Source of the DNA: CAYHCE01 sp964355015
GTDB taxonomy: Bacteria > Cyanobacteriota > Cyanobacteriia > PCC-6307 > Cyanobiaceae
DNA length: 64,000 nucleotides
NCBI GenBank assembly: GCA_964355015.1
Contig: CAYHCE010000016.1
Coordinates: 12,211 to 76,210 of the forward strand
Direction: 5' to 3'
Made by a program: the position numbers and the translations under genes. This document shows positions 46,466-53,010 of the stretch, piece after piece (the stretch's first letter is position 1; each line of letters begins with the position of its first letter). The notes under the pieces were generated by a model that had not been told where the DNA came from, did not search any database, and saw only the letters and a program-made list of their open reading frames with translations.

Positions 46466-46710
46466 CAGTGGGGGGGGCTGCCTCACCTCTCACAGTGCCG
46501 CGATCACGGCGAGTGGAACGGCATCCCGCTGCTCAGCCCCCTTTGCCAGGGCTGGAACAGCGATTCGCGCCAGGAGCTGAGCCGAGAGGAGGCCATCAGG
46601 ATCTGGGCGGACACGCTCCGGCAGGGGCGGCAGGCAGGAAGCGATGAGCGCACGGCCTTGCCACGGAGCTTTACAAGCTGTTACATTTGGCGAAACAACC
46701 CGCAACACCC
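46466..46710 (+). pseudogene. Possible gene remnant in the gap after the BREX locus
   Basis: In this 316-base gap (46395-46710) one plus-strand frame, open from 46466, reads HGEWNGIPLLSPLCQGWNSD and SREEAIRIWADTLRQGRQ, which has the look of a small cyanobacterial protein. There is no start codon, a stop lies just upstream (46463) and the frame runs into the HLIP gene. It may be the tail of a lost gene; I cannot name the family. Confidence 0.3.
46670..46687 (+). promoter_or_regulatory. HLR1 box (RpaB-type high-light regulatory site)
   Basis: TTTACAAGCTGTTACATT contains two directly repeated octamers, (G/T)TTACA plus two bases, separated by two bases. This is the published HLR1 consensus bound by the response regulator RpaB at high-light genes. 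One position departs from consensus (G instead of A/T). It ends 23 bases before the HLIP ATG at 46711. Confidence 0.72.
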
Positions 46711-46854
46711 ATGGCTGCTTCCTCCACCCGCTTCGGATTCGTCGCCTTTGCCGAAACCTGGAATGGCCGCCTCGCCATGCTCGGCTTCGTGATCGGTCTT
46801 GGCACCGAGCTGCTCACCGGTCAGGGCATCCTTTCCCAGATCGGACTGGGCTGA
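46711..46854 (+). CDS. High-light-inducible protein (HLIP/SCP)
   Basis: A 47-residue single-helix protein of the chlorophyll a/b-binding-like family. It contains [20 protein letters not shown] and IGLGTELLTGQGILSQIGLG, with the ExxNxRxAMxGF motif that binds chlorophyll. HLIPs protect photosystem II assembly intermediates and quench excess energy under light stress. It is too short to be called by length alone but matches the family end to end. An HLR1 box lies directly upstream, and two tiny membrane ORFs plus a second HLIP follow on the same strand. Confidence 0.94.
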   Translation: MAASSTRFGFVAFAETWNGRLAMLGFVIGLGTELLTGQGILSQIGLG

Positions 46855-46859
46855 TCGTC

Positions 46860-46976
46860 ATGAGCACCGACTACACCGCAGCCATCACCGCCGTCATCGT
46901 CCTTGTAGTTGCTCTGACCGGCATGGTCACCTTCATTCTCAGCCGTCCCAGCGACCTGGCCCAGAGGACCCGATGA
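46860..46976 (+). CDS. Tiny single-pass membrane protein (38 aa)
   Basis: The frame MSTDYTAAITAVIVLVVALT followed by GMVTFILSRPSDLAQRTR encodes one hydrophobic helix with a positive tail. It starts five bases after the HLIP stop and overlaps the next ORF by four bases (ATGA), so it is most likely co-translated with the HLIP. Its function is unknown; a role as a partner of HLIP or a photosystem subunit is only a guess from position. Confidence 0.62.
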   Translation: MSTDYTAAITAVIVLVVALTGMVTFILSRPSDLAQRTR

Positions 46977-47050
46977 TCGCCACCATCAGCATCGTTCTGT
47001 TCGGCGCCTGGGTCACGGGCGCATTGCTCCAGCCAGATCTCTCGGACTGA
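46973..47050 (+). CDS. Tiny hydrophobic peptide (25 aa)
   Basis: The frame MIATISIVLFGAWVTGALLQ ending PDLSD gives a single hydrophobic segment. It overlaps the preceding ORF by four bases (ATGA) and precedes the second HLIP by 34 bases. The overlap and the hydrophobic character support translation, but a 25-residue ORF could arise by chance. No family is recognised. Confidence 0.45.
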   Translation: MIATISIVLFGAWVTGALLQPDLSD

Positions 47051-47084
47051 AGCTTCAGCCCTCCTCCATCTCCCCAACAGATCG

Positions 47085-47321
47085 ATGACCTACACCCCAG
47101 CCGACGACAACCGCTACCAGGACCACGACGATCAGCAGATCCTTCTGGATCAGCTCAAGCGCGCTGAACTCTTCAATGGCCGCGCCGCCATGGTCGGCAT
47201 CGTGATCGGCATCCTCACGGAAGCCCTCACCGGATCAGGTATCGCTCACCAGATCGGCCTGGGCGCCCTTGTGGACGGCTACGTCGCCTGCCGCACCCAG
47301 TTCCTGCCATTCTGTTTCTGA
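47085..47321 (+). CDS. High-light-inducible protein (HLIP/SCP), second copy
   Basis: A 78-residue HLIP. The hydrophilic N-terminus (YTPADDNRYQDHDDQQILLD) leads to the chlorophyll-binding helix AELFNGRAAMVGIVIGILTE and ALTGSGIAHQIGLG. The C-terminal extension (ALVDGYVACRTQFLPFCF) with two Cys is longer than usual and hydrophobic. It completes the light-stress cluster 46711-47321. No HLR1 box of its own is visible, so it probably depends on the upstream promoter. Confidence 0.92.
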   Translation: MTYTPADDNRYQDHDDQQILLDQLKRAELFNGRAAMVGIVIGILTEALTGSGIAHQIGLGALVDGYVACRTQFLPFCF

Positions 47322-47498
47322 GCCTCACGCCAAAGCGCGAATCACTGCAAACCCCTGGGCGCTGCCTGGGGGTTTGTTGCAGAGTCGCCCATGCCAACAA
47401 CACCGGGCAAGCCACTGATCTGCGCTCTGCAGGCTGATTCCGGCTTGCTCAGCACCAGCCTCTGGCCATCCCCTTGCCCGCCGGTCCGCCGAGCCGCC

Positions 47499-47942
47499 AT
47501 GAACGCATTCCTCACCCCGCCGCTTAGCGAGGAGAAGCTCAGAGCCTTGTTCACCAAGGCCTATGGCGCGCCGGCGCCCACGGCGGAGCAGTGGCGGGCC
47601 GTCTACGACGATGGGGTCCACTTTCAGGACCCAACCCAGGAGAAGCGCGGCATCAACGCTTACATCGTTGCCCAGGAGGGACTGATGCGCCGCTGCGATG
47701 ACATCTTCCTCGAGCCCGGCGCCGTGGCGCTCAGCGGCGATACGGCCTTCGTGGAGTGGACGATGGGCCTGAAGATCAAGGGGATCGAGTTCATCTATCC
47801 CGGCACCACCCGCCTCCGCATCGGTGCCGACGGCAAGATCGTGGAGCATCGTGACTACTTCGATTTTGTCGGCCCCACCTTCGCGCCGGTGCCGCTGGTG
47901 GGTGGCTTCGTGCGTTGGCTCTACCGGCGGTTCGTGTCCTGA
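47499..47942 (+). CDS. NTF2-like (SnoaL-type) domain protein
   Basis: About 147 residues with the cone-shaped NTF2-like fold pattern: LRALFTKAYGAPAPTAEQWR, then VYDDGVHFQDPTQEKRGINA, VEWTMGLKIKGIEFIYPGTT, IVEHRDYFDFVG and a tail VGGFVRWLYRRFV. Similar cyanobacterial proteins have no proven function; members of the fold bind small hydrophobic ligands or act as isomerases. ATG 47499 is chosen because the fold begins right after it. It follows the HLIP cluster by about 180 bases. Confidence 0.78.
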   Translation: MNAFLTPPLSEEKLRALFTKAYGAPAPTAEQWRAVYDDGVHFQDPTQEKRGINAYIVAQEGLMRRCDDIFLEPGAVALSGDTAFVEWTMGLKIKGIEFIYPGTTRLRIGADGKIVEHRDYFDFVGPTFAPVPLVGGFVRWLYRRFVS

Positions 47943-48049
47943 GGGCAGCAGGGGAGGCGCACCACGCCCTCGGAAACACAACTTCATCTGCGAGTGTGTC
48001 TGTTGTTTTCCGCACCCGGCTTACCATCGGCACGGATGGGGAAGGCAGC

Positions 48050-48166
48050 GTGAGTAGACCGAAGAGCCACGGCGTCTCCATCGTGCTGCACACCATCCCG
48101 TTGCTGGCCGCCACCTCTCTGGCGGGATTCGCGGTACTGCAACTGCTGTTCAGCACCGGATCGTAG
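48050..48166 (+). CDS. Putative tiny membrane protein (38 aa)
   Basis: A GTG at 48050 opens a frame with SRPKSHGVSIVLHTIPLLAA then TSLAGFAVLQLLFSTGS, a single hydrophobic helix with a basic start. Similar tiny membrane proteins are common in picocyanobacteria. The support is the hydrophobic pattern only, so it is a weak call. The 464 bases after it, to 48630, contain the 48286 hairpin and a short coding-like stretch near 48205 but no confident gene. Confidence 0.38.
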   Translation: MSRPKSHGVSIVLHTIPLLAATSLAGFAVLQLLFSTGS

Positions 48167-48285
48167 TGATCGGCAGTTGGCTGGTGCCCGAAGCGCCTGG
48201 CGATCAATGACTTTTATCGGTTCTGGCGCAAGCTGTGGATAGCGCAACGGATCCTGGCGATGCAGAACAGGCAGGGCAGGACATC

Positions 48286-48319
48286 GGGGCCGCCGCCATC
48301 CTCTGGAGCGGCGGCGGCC
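48286..48319. other. GC-rich 11-bp stem hairpin in intergenic DNA
   Basis: gggccgccgcc (48286-48296) pairs exactly with ggcggcggccc (48309-48319) across a 12-base loop. It lies in the 464-base gap between 48166 and 48631. The right arm is followed by ttctccg, not a clear T-run, so termination is possible but weak. Confidence 0.4.
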
Positions 48320-48630
48320 CTTCTCCGAGGCCACCACAGTCAGCCACTTACTGCCCCTGTTCACCCTCCAGGAAGGGTCACAGGAGCTCCGGAGTTACAG
48401 CACTCCAAGGGGCGCTACCTGTGGCATGGGCGCAGGACAGGACATCGATACATCCTCCAGCCTGCGCCTGTTCACCGCCCTCTGGGCCGCTCAGGCGTCC
48501 CGCGCTTCGGGTCGCTCCACGTGAACGGCCTCCCATTTCTGGGCTCACTGTCCCGGCAGCAGCTTCGCCTTCACCTGGCATTGACCCGCCGGCAGGGTGT
48601 CAGGCCAGAGCCTGTCGGCGGGCGCAGACC

Positions 48631-49047
48631 ATGGATTACCTGCGGAACCTCGCGTTGATGGTGCGTCTCAGTGCCGTTCCCCTCCTCTTCGTGGCTGCTC
48701 TCGCCGGAGCGTCACCAGCCCCTGGCGCCGAGCGGATCGAGGAGATCCCCGCGGCCTTCCATGGCCTCTGGATGGCGGAGCCGCGGCACTGCCGGGCCAA
48801 GGCCACCGACGAGTCGTGGCTGCGGATCGAGGCCGGCCGGATCAACTTCTACGAGAGCAGCGGGCCGGTGCTCGCCGTGGTGCGACGTGGCACTGGCGAG
48901 ATCGGGCTGATCAGCGAACTCTCCGGGGAGGGGAGCACCTGGCTCCACCTGGTGCGCCTGAGGCTGGATGCAGCGGGAAACCGGCTGGCCCTCGAGACGC
49001 TGGGAGTGGCGGGGGAAACCACCCGGGTGCGCTGCCCCGAGCCCTGA
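48631..49047 (+). CDS. Small secreted protein of unknown function
   Basis: About 138 residues with a signal peptide (VRLSAVPLLFVAALAGASPA). The mature domain is a compact beta-rich unit: IPAAFHGLWMAEPRHCRAKA, LRIEAGRINFYESSGPVLAV, GLISELSGEGSTWLHLVRLR and CPEP at the end. Two Cys flank the domain and may pair. The phrase FHGLWMAEPRHC recalls small periplasmic proteins that sense or bind ligands, but no family is assigned. The start may be 48631 or 48661. Its second half overlaps the end of a minus-strand ORF. Confidence 0.68.
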   Translation: MDYLRNLALMVRLSAVPLLFVAALAGASPAPGAERIEEIPAAFHGLWMAEPRHCRAKATDESWLRIEAGRINFYESSGPVLAVVRRGTGEIGLISELSGEGSTWLHLVRLRLDAAGNRLALETLGVAGETTRVRCPEP

Positions 49048-49598
49048 TGGCTCCCCGTTGGCCCGCAGGACCCCTCCCCCTCCCGCAGGCTGGCGGTGAT
49101 GGCCGTGATCAGGCTCCGGCCCTGCTCGGCCCAGTCCCGCCGGACCTTGAAGCCGAACACCACCGACTCGCCATCACCCCGGCGCAGCACGAACACCTCC
49201 CCCACTGATGGGGCGGGAATCGAACTGGTGAACGCCTCCCCCTCCAGCCATCGCCCCAGCAGAAGTCGCCGCGGCGGTGGAGCGACAACGGACGCGGCGG
49301 CCAGGAAGGTGCGTCTGACGTACTCCCGCAGCTCCGCCGGCGTCATGCCGGCCTTGGTATCGGTGACCTCCAGCGGAAAGCGCACGGTCGTGAGGCTGAA
49401 GCGCTCCTGCCCCGGTTCCGCGTCGGCAGGATGCCCCACGAGCAGGGCATCCAGGCCCACGGCGTGGGGCGGGGAGAGGGGCAGGGGTGAGCGGAAGCAG
49501 AAGCCGTGCATCACCGTCACCTCCTCCGCAGCCACGGCAGGCAGGAGGAATACAGCCATTCCCACGAAAAGGCCCAGACCAGGGATGGAAGCTTTCAT
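48849..49598 (-). CDS. Exported protein with a run-on C-terminus
   Basis: About 249 residues. ATG 49598 begins a signal peptide (IPGLGLFVGMAVFLLPAVAA). The mature domain reads VTVMHGFCFRSPLPLSPPH, LTTVRFPLEVTDTKAGMTPA, LLLGRWLEGEAFTSSIPAP and VFVLRRGDGESVVFGFKV, ending about 49075 near ITASLREGEGS. After that the frame turns into Ser/Arg/Pro shadow text antisense to the 48631 gene. The stop was probably lost, or the real end is shifted by an indel. No family is recognised. Confidence 0.62.
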   Translation of the reverse strand: MKASIPGLGLFVGMAVFLLPAVAAEEVTVMHGFCFRSPLPLSPPHAVGLDALLVGHPADAEPGQERFSLTTVRFPLEVTDTKAGMTPAELREYVRRTFLAAASVVAPPPRRLLLGRWLEGEAFTSSIPAPSVGEVFVLRRGDGESVVFGFKVRRDWAEQGRSLITAITASLREGEGSCGPTGSHQGSGQRTRVVSPATPSVSRASRFPAASSLRRTRWSQVLPSPESSLISPISPVPRRTTASTGPLLS

Positions 49599-50238
49599 CG
49601 GACGATGTCCATCGATCGGATCAGGAATCCCGGAGATCAATCCTCCTTCCCGGCGACTTGCTCTGCCCGGTGCCTGCGCAGGCTCCGGCTGATGGCGCCC
49701 TGAACCGATCACCTTTGCCCTTCGGAAACCATTCCTCTGATCGAGGGGAAGCGGGGCCTGTCGCGTCGGCAGACCACTACTTCCGGGCGTTCGATGGGCC
49801 CCGCAGCACGCGCATCCTGGTGGGAACGGTCCTTCCTGGCCGATCCGATCACGGAGAACGGCTTGGAGGCTGCCTCTGGGGCTGCTGGCCGCGGGCCTCA
49901 GGGTAACAAAGGGGGCCCAGAATCTCCTGTGCCTGAATGCTCCTGCAGTCGCTTCTGCATCGCATCGAGCTTGGCTGCGATCCTCTCTCCCCCAGCACAG
50001 CACCATTGCTGGGTGAGAGAGGCTCCAGGCCTGACCTCATCAGCCGCTTCCTCATCAGCCGCTCGCACCCCCTGGGTCACTGAGCCAGTATTAGTAGATC
50101 AGCTGCATAAAGCCATATCGTCACACCATCAGGTGATGGTGTGACACCCCTATGGGGCCCCGTTGGGCCAGTTTCCGCACCCGCCAGTGCGCCTTCCCTC
50201 CATGCCGTGGCTAAGCCGGAAGCAGCCTGAGTGTTCCG
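49599..50238. other. 640-base gap without a recognisable gene
   Basis: No frame on either strand gives convincing protein text over this stretch. It contains the inverted repeat at 50120-50145 and short GC-rich dyads (cccctatgggg near 50147). The nearest coding starts are 49598 on the minus strand and 50239 on the plus strand, so it should hold two divergent promoters. Its last 120 bases are clearly less GC-rich than the flanks. Confidence 0.5.
50120..50145. promoter_or_regulatory. 12-bp perfect inverted repeat upstream of CPBP protease gene
   Basis: gtcacaccatca (50120-50131) and tgatggtgtgac (50134-50145) are exact reverse complements around two bases. It lies 94 bases before the 50239 ATG in an AT-richer pocket. 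No T-run follows. The symmetry suits a dimeric repressor site better than a terminator. Confidence 0.5.
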
Positions 50239-50883
50239 ATGGACGCCTCACGCTTGCAGCAGACGCTGCTCCTGGTAGGGGCCATCTGGCTGCTGGGCGC
50301 GATCGGCGGGGTGAGCCCGCTCGCCACCTGGGCAGCCCTGGGCCTCTACGTGCTCGGCAGCCTGGCTCTGCTGGCCTGGCGGGCATTCGGCTGCAGCGAG
50401 GCCGAGGCGGTGTACCTGCGAGGGCCAGGCATCCGGAGCTCCCTGCTCTGGGGCGGCGGCCTCGGGCTGGTGTTGCTTGTGGCTGGTTGGCTGGGCCTGC
50501 CGGCCATGCAGGCGGCCATGCCGGCCGGGGATGGCTCCCTCCCCCTGGCAGCGATGCAGGAGTTGCTGTTCGGCCACGGCCTGATCCTGCTTCTTCCGGT
50601 TCTGGTCGTCGCCGAGGAGGGTCTGTGGCGCGGCCTGCTGCTCTCAGGCCTGCGGGAGATCGGCCTCGGGGATGCCGCCGCCATCGCCCTCAGCACCCTG
50701 GCCTTCATGGTCAATCACCTGGCGGTGGCGCCGCTGGCGCTGGTGGAACGTGGGATGCTGGCCCTGATGGCCCTGCCGCTGGGGCTGATGAGTGCCGTGC
50801 TCACGGCCCGCACCCGGGTGCTCTGGGGCGGTGTCCTGCTTCACCTGCTGGTGATGGGCGCCATGCTGGGCAGCCTGCGATAG
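50239..50883 (+). CDS. CPBP-family intramembrane glutamic endopeptidase
   Basis: A 214-residue protein with about six helices (LLLVGAIWLLGAIGG, LLWGGGLGLVLLVAGWLGL, LILLLPVLVVAEEG). The conserved active-site motifs are present: AEEGLWRGLLLSGL with the paired Glu and the Arg, FMVNHLAVAP with a metal-ligand-type His, and LLHLLVMGAM. CPBP proteases (Abi/CAAX-type) cut proteins within the membrane; in bacteria they are linked to bacteriocin immunity and peptide processing. The substrate is unknown. The last 43 bases overlap the end of the convergent membrane-protein gene. Confidence 0.88.
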   Translation: MDASRLQQTLLLVGAIWLLGAIGGVSPLATWAALGLYVLGSLALLAWRAFGCSEAEAVYLRGPGIRSSLLWGGGLGLVLLVAGWLGLPAMQAAMPAGDGSLPLAAMQELLFGHGLILLLPVLVVAEEGLWRGLLLSGLREIGLGDAAAIALSTLAFMVNHLAVAPLALVERGMLALMALPLGLMSAVLTARTRVLWGGVLLHLLVMGAMLGSLR

Positions 50884-51581
50884 ACGATCAGGGCCATCGC
50901 CAGGTAGGCGAGGCTCTTGGGAATCATCAGCAGCCCCAGCAGAGGGATCTTCTGGATCCAGAGCACCACCGGCAGATAGCAGAGCAGCGAGGCCAGGAGC
51001 AGGACTCCGATCGTTCGCGGCCATCGCTGCTCAACCCCACCACCCCGGCGTAGGTAGAGCCCCCCCACCCCGAGTGTCAGCAACAGGAGGGGCAGGTTGC
51101 GGAGCAGGGACCAGGGCTGGGGCGGGACCACCTGACCCCATTCGTTCTGGGGGAAGCTGAGCAGCACGAGTCGCAGCAGCAGCACCCCCAGCAGTGCCTG
51201 TTCGAACGGGCCCCAACCCCTCGAGGTGAGGCGCTGGTGGCTCACCAGCAGCAGCGCGTAGAACCCGCTCACGGTGATCGCCGTGCAGAGCGCCCCGAAG
51301 CCAATCAGTGGCAGGCGCCAGGATCCAAGCGCTGCGGTCAGCTGGGGGTTGCCCGCCGCCAGGGCCACCAGCCGCAGACCCACATGAGCGGTGTCACCCA
51401 CGGCCAGCAGAACGAAGGCCAGCACGAGCGGCCCCCCGACCCTGCGGGCGGACGGCGGAATCCGCTGGCACCGCAGGGCCAGGGCTCCCACCAGGACCCA
51501 CAGCATCAGCAGGTAACCCCCATCGAAAACCAGCTCGGCTCCGATCGATGGATCCGCCAGTTGCGCCAGGAAGCTGTCCAT
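50841..51581 (-). CDS. Multi-pass membrane protein of unknown function
   Basis: A 246-residue protein with seven or eight hydrophobic segments (LMLWVLVGALAL, VLAFVLLAVGDTAHVGLRLV, ITVSGFYALLLVSHQRL, GVLLLRLVLLSFP, LPLLLLTLGVGGLYL, IGVLLLASLLCYLPVVLWIQ, MIPKSLAYLAMALIVYR). The helix arrangement is reminiscent of rhodopsin-like or small regulator membrane proteins, but no retinal-binding Lys motif is seen. I do not recognise a family. It overlaps the CPBP gene end by 43 bases. Confidence 0.72.
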   Translation of the reverse strand: MDSFLAQLADPSIGAELVFDGGYLLMLWVLVGALALRCQRIPPSARRVGGPLVLAFVLLAVGDTAHVGLRLVALAAGNPQLTAALGSWRLPLIGFGALCTAITVSGFYALLLVSHQRLTSRGWGPFEQALLGVLLLRLVLLSFPQNEWGQVVPPQPWSLLRNLPLLLLTLGVGGLYLRRGGGVEQRWPRTIGVLLLASLLCYLPVVLWIQKIPLLGLLMIPKSLAYLAMALIVYRRLPSMAPITSR

Positions 51582-51707
51582 GGTGGGTTCAGCCTGCGCT
51601 TCAGGGCATGAGCGCCAGCAGGGCGTGATCTCCGCTCACGGCTAAAAGCATGATCGGTCGGGATGTCGGCAACAGACCGGGGCCAGGCGATGAGATGAGG
51701 AGAACCG

Positions 51708-51857
51708 ATGACGACCGCCCTGGCGAGACCCACCACCTTCCAGTGCGCCTGCCCCGGCTGTCACAGAACCGTGCAAGCCGGTTCATCATTCCGCCAAGAC
51801 GCCAGGCTCTGCCGCTGCAGCCCTCGCGGCGTTCCAGGCCGCCCTGCTGGAGGTTGA
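51708..51857 (+). CDS. Metallothionein-like mini-protein, probably truncated
   Basis: A 49-residue frame MTTALARPTTFQCACPGCHR then TVQAGSSFRQDARLCRCSPR ending GVPGRPAGG. The Cys spacing C-x-C-x-x-C at residues 13, 15 and 18 and a second C-x-C at 35-37 match the start of cyanobacterial SmtA-type metallothioneins. The second Cys-rich half (usual YCSxACAxGH and a Cys-rich tail) is missing, so it may be a decayed copy. It lies in the 315-base gap between a membrane-protein gene and an HLIP gene; no SmtB-type regulator is present. Confidence 0.45.
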   Translation: MTTALARPTTFQCACPGCHRTVQAGSSFRQDARLCRCSPRGVPGRPAGG

Positions 51858-51896
51858 GTGGGCCGCAGCCCGCAGGTGCCGGACTGGCAAGCCCGA

Positions 51897-52166
51897 TCAG
51901 CCGATGCCGAGCAGGCCGCGGGTGAAGGCTTCGCCGCCCAGGGAGAACTCGGTGGCCAGCAGGGCGATGAAACCGAGCATGGCCAGCCGGCCGTTCAGCT
52001 TCTCGGCGCGCGCATGGAAGCCCCAGCCACTCTCGGCACTCACCACTTCCATGCGGGGTTCGGTGGCGAAGGCATTGAGGCGACCGCCTTCTTCGGTGGT
52101 GACGGTGGCGCCGCGGATGATGGCACGATCAAGGGCGCCGGGAGCGGTGGCGGTGGCTTGGGTCAT
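51897..52166 (-). CDS. High-light-inducible protein (HLIP), third copy
   Basis: An 89-residue HLIP. The chlorophyll-binding helix reads [20 protein letters not shown] and [19 protein letters not shown], with the ExxNGRxAMxGF core. The N-terminal half ([20 protein letters not shown]) is a longer hydrophilic part than in the 46711 copy. It likely binds chlorophyll and carotenoid in thylakoids under high light. ATG 52166 is the start that gives this form; the frame upstream is a shadow. HLR1-like repeats lie 25 bases upstream. Confidence 0.93.
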   Translation of the reverse strand: MTQATATAPGALDRAIIRGATVTTEEGGRLNAFATEPRMEVVSAESGWGFHARAEKLNGRLAMLGFIALLATEFSLGGEAFTRGLLGIG

Positions 52167-52190
52167 CGAAATGATTGGCTGGATGAGAAG

Positions 52191-52218
52191 ACTGTAACAG
52201 GATATTACGGGATGTAAA
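52191..52218 (-). promoter_or_regulatory. Three HLR1-like octamers upstream of HLIP gene
   Basis: Read on the minus strand toward the HLIP start: TTTACATC, GTAATATC, GTTACAGT, each separated by two bases, so the same phase repeats every 10 bases. The first and third match the HLR1 half-site (G/T)TTACA; the middle is degenerate. The array ends 25 bases before the ATG at 52166. RpaB binding is inference. Confidence 0.55.
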
Positions 52219-52332
52219 GCCTGTTCGATTCCGGAGCGATCAGGGCAGCCAGAAGGGATGGGCTTCTGACCGCCAGGAGCCACGAGCCAGGCCAGGGAAG
52301 AGACAGAGTGTTCACGTTCCGTTACAAAAGTC

Positions 52333-52731
52333 ATGACGGTCGGCCAGCTCTTTCTCGAATCCCTCTCGAGCAGGGTCATCACCCCCTGGGAGCTCTCCTG
52401 GCTCACCCTTCAGCAGAACGGCTTCAGCCGGGTGGAGGAGGCCACAGCGCTGCGGCTCGGGCGCCTGCTGGACAGGGGCGACATCCAGCTGGGCTGCCGT
52501 CTGTCTGCGTCAGAACTGCGCCACGACTGGGCTGAATCCAGAGTGGAGCAGCCGCATCACGGGCCCGGCTGGCCATCACCGCTTCAAGCTGGGATGCCAC
52601 CGGTTCAAGCCGGGATGCATGAAGCTGCCCCGATGGATGGGGACAAACGCCCGGGGCGGGCTTGGGGGTTGTGGGCTGCTGACTGTGGCAGAGGGGGCTT
52701 TCAGACCCTGATGGGAATGATGTGCTCGTAG
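52333..52731 (+). CDS. Small conserved cyanobacterial protein
   Basis: The first 58 residues, [20 protein letters not shown] then [20 protein letters not shown] and [17 protein letters not shown], look like a well-conserved small helical protein of picocyanobacteria. The remaining residues (to 132) are low-complexity and may result from a lost stop. A GTTACAAA half-site lies five bases before the ATG. It is divergent from the HLIP gene, so light-stress co-regulation is possible. Confidence 0.68.
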   Translation: MTVGQLFLESLSSRVITPWELSWLTLQQNGFSRVEEATALRLGRLLDRGDIQLGCRLSASELRHDWAESRVEQPHHGPGWPSPLQAGMPPVQAGMHEAAPMDGDKRPGRAWGLWAADCGRGGFQTLMGMMCS

Positions 52732-52754
52732 GACACTGAACGCTCCAGCCATGG

Positions 52755-52910
52755 ATGCCCATGCCCAACCCCAGCGGATCCTTGAAGTCGGCGCTTGTCG
52801 GCCTGATCGTGGTGATCGGCTCGATCGGCAGCCTGGCTCTGCTGGGTTGGTTCACGGTGGTGCTGCTCGACCTGAAGCATCTGAACCGCTCCGGTTTCAC
52901 GCTGCCGTAG
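52755..52910 (+). CDS. Small single-pass membrane protein (51 aa)
   Basis: The frame MPMPNPSGSLKSALVGLIVV then IGSIGSLALLGWFTVVLLDL and KHLNRSGFTLP has a single hydrophobic helix flanked by polar ends. ATG 52755 or 52761 can serve as start. It lies 23 bases after the preceding gene on the same strand. It was found by reading, since it is short. The function is unknown. Confidence 0.6.
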   Translation: MPMPNPSGSLKSALVGLIVVIGSIGSLALLGWFTVVLLDLKHLNRSGFTLP

Positions 52911-53010
52911 CGGCAACCCTCGGGGGAGCTGCGGGCAGACAGAGGAGCCAGGAAATCAACCTGATTCCGGTGGATCCAGTTCGAGAGGGTCCAGGCACAC
53001 CACGTCTGGC

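Noticed and set aside
48200..48270. Coding-like text INDFYRFWRKLW resembling a transposase tail
   Set aside because: Too short, with no start, no inverted repeats and no other transposase motif nearby.
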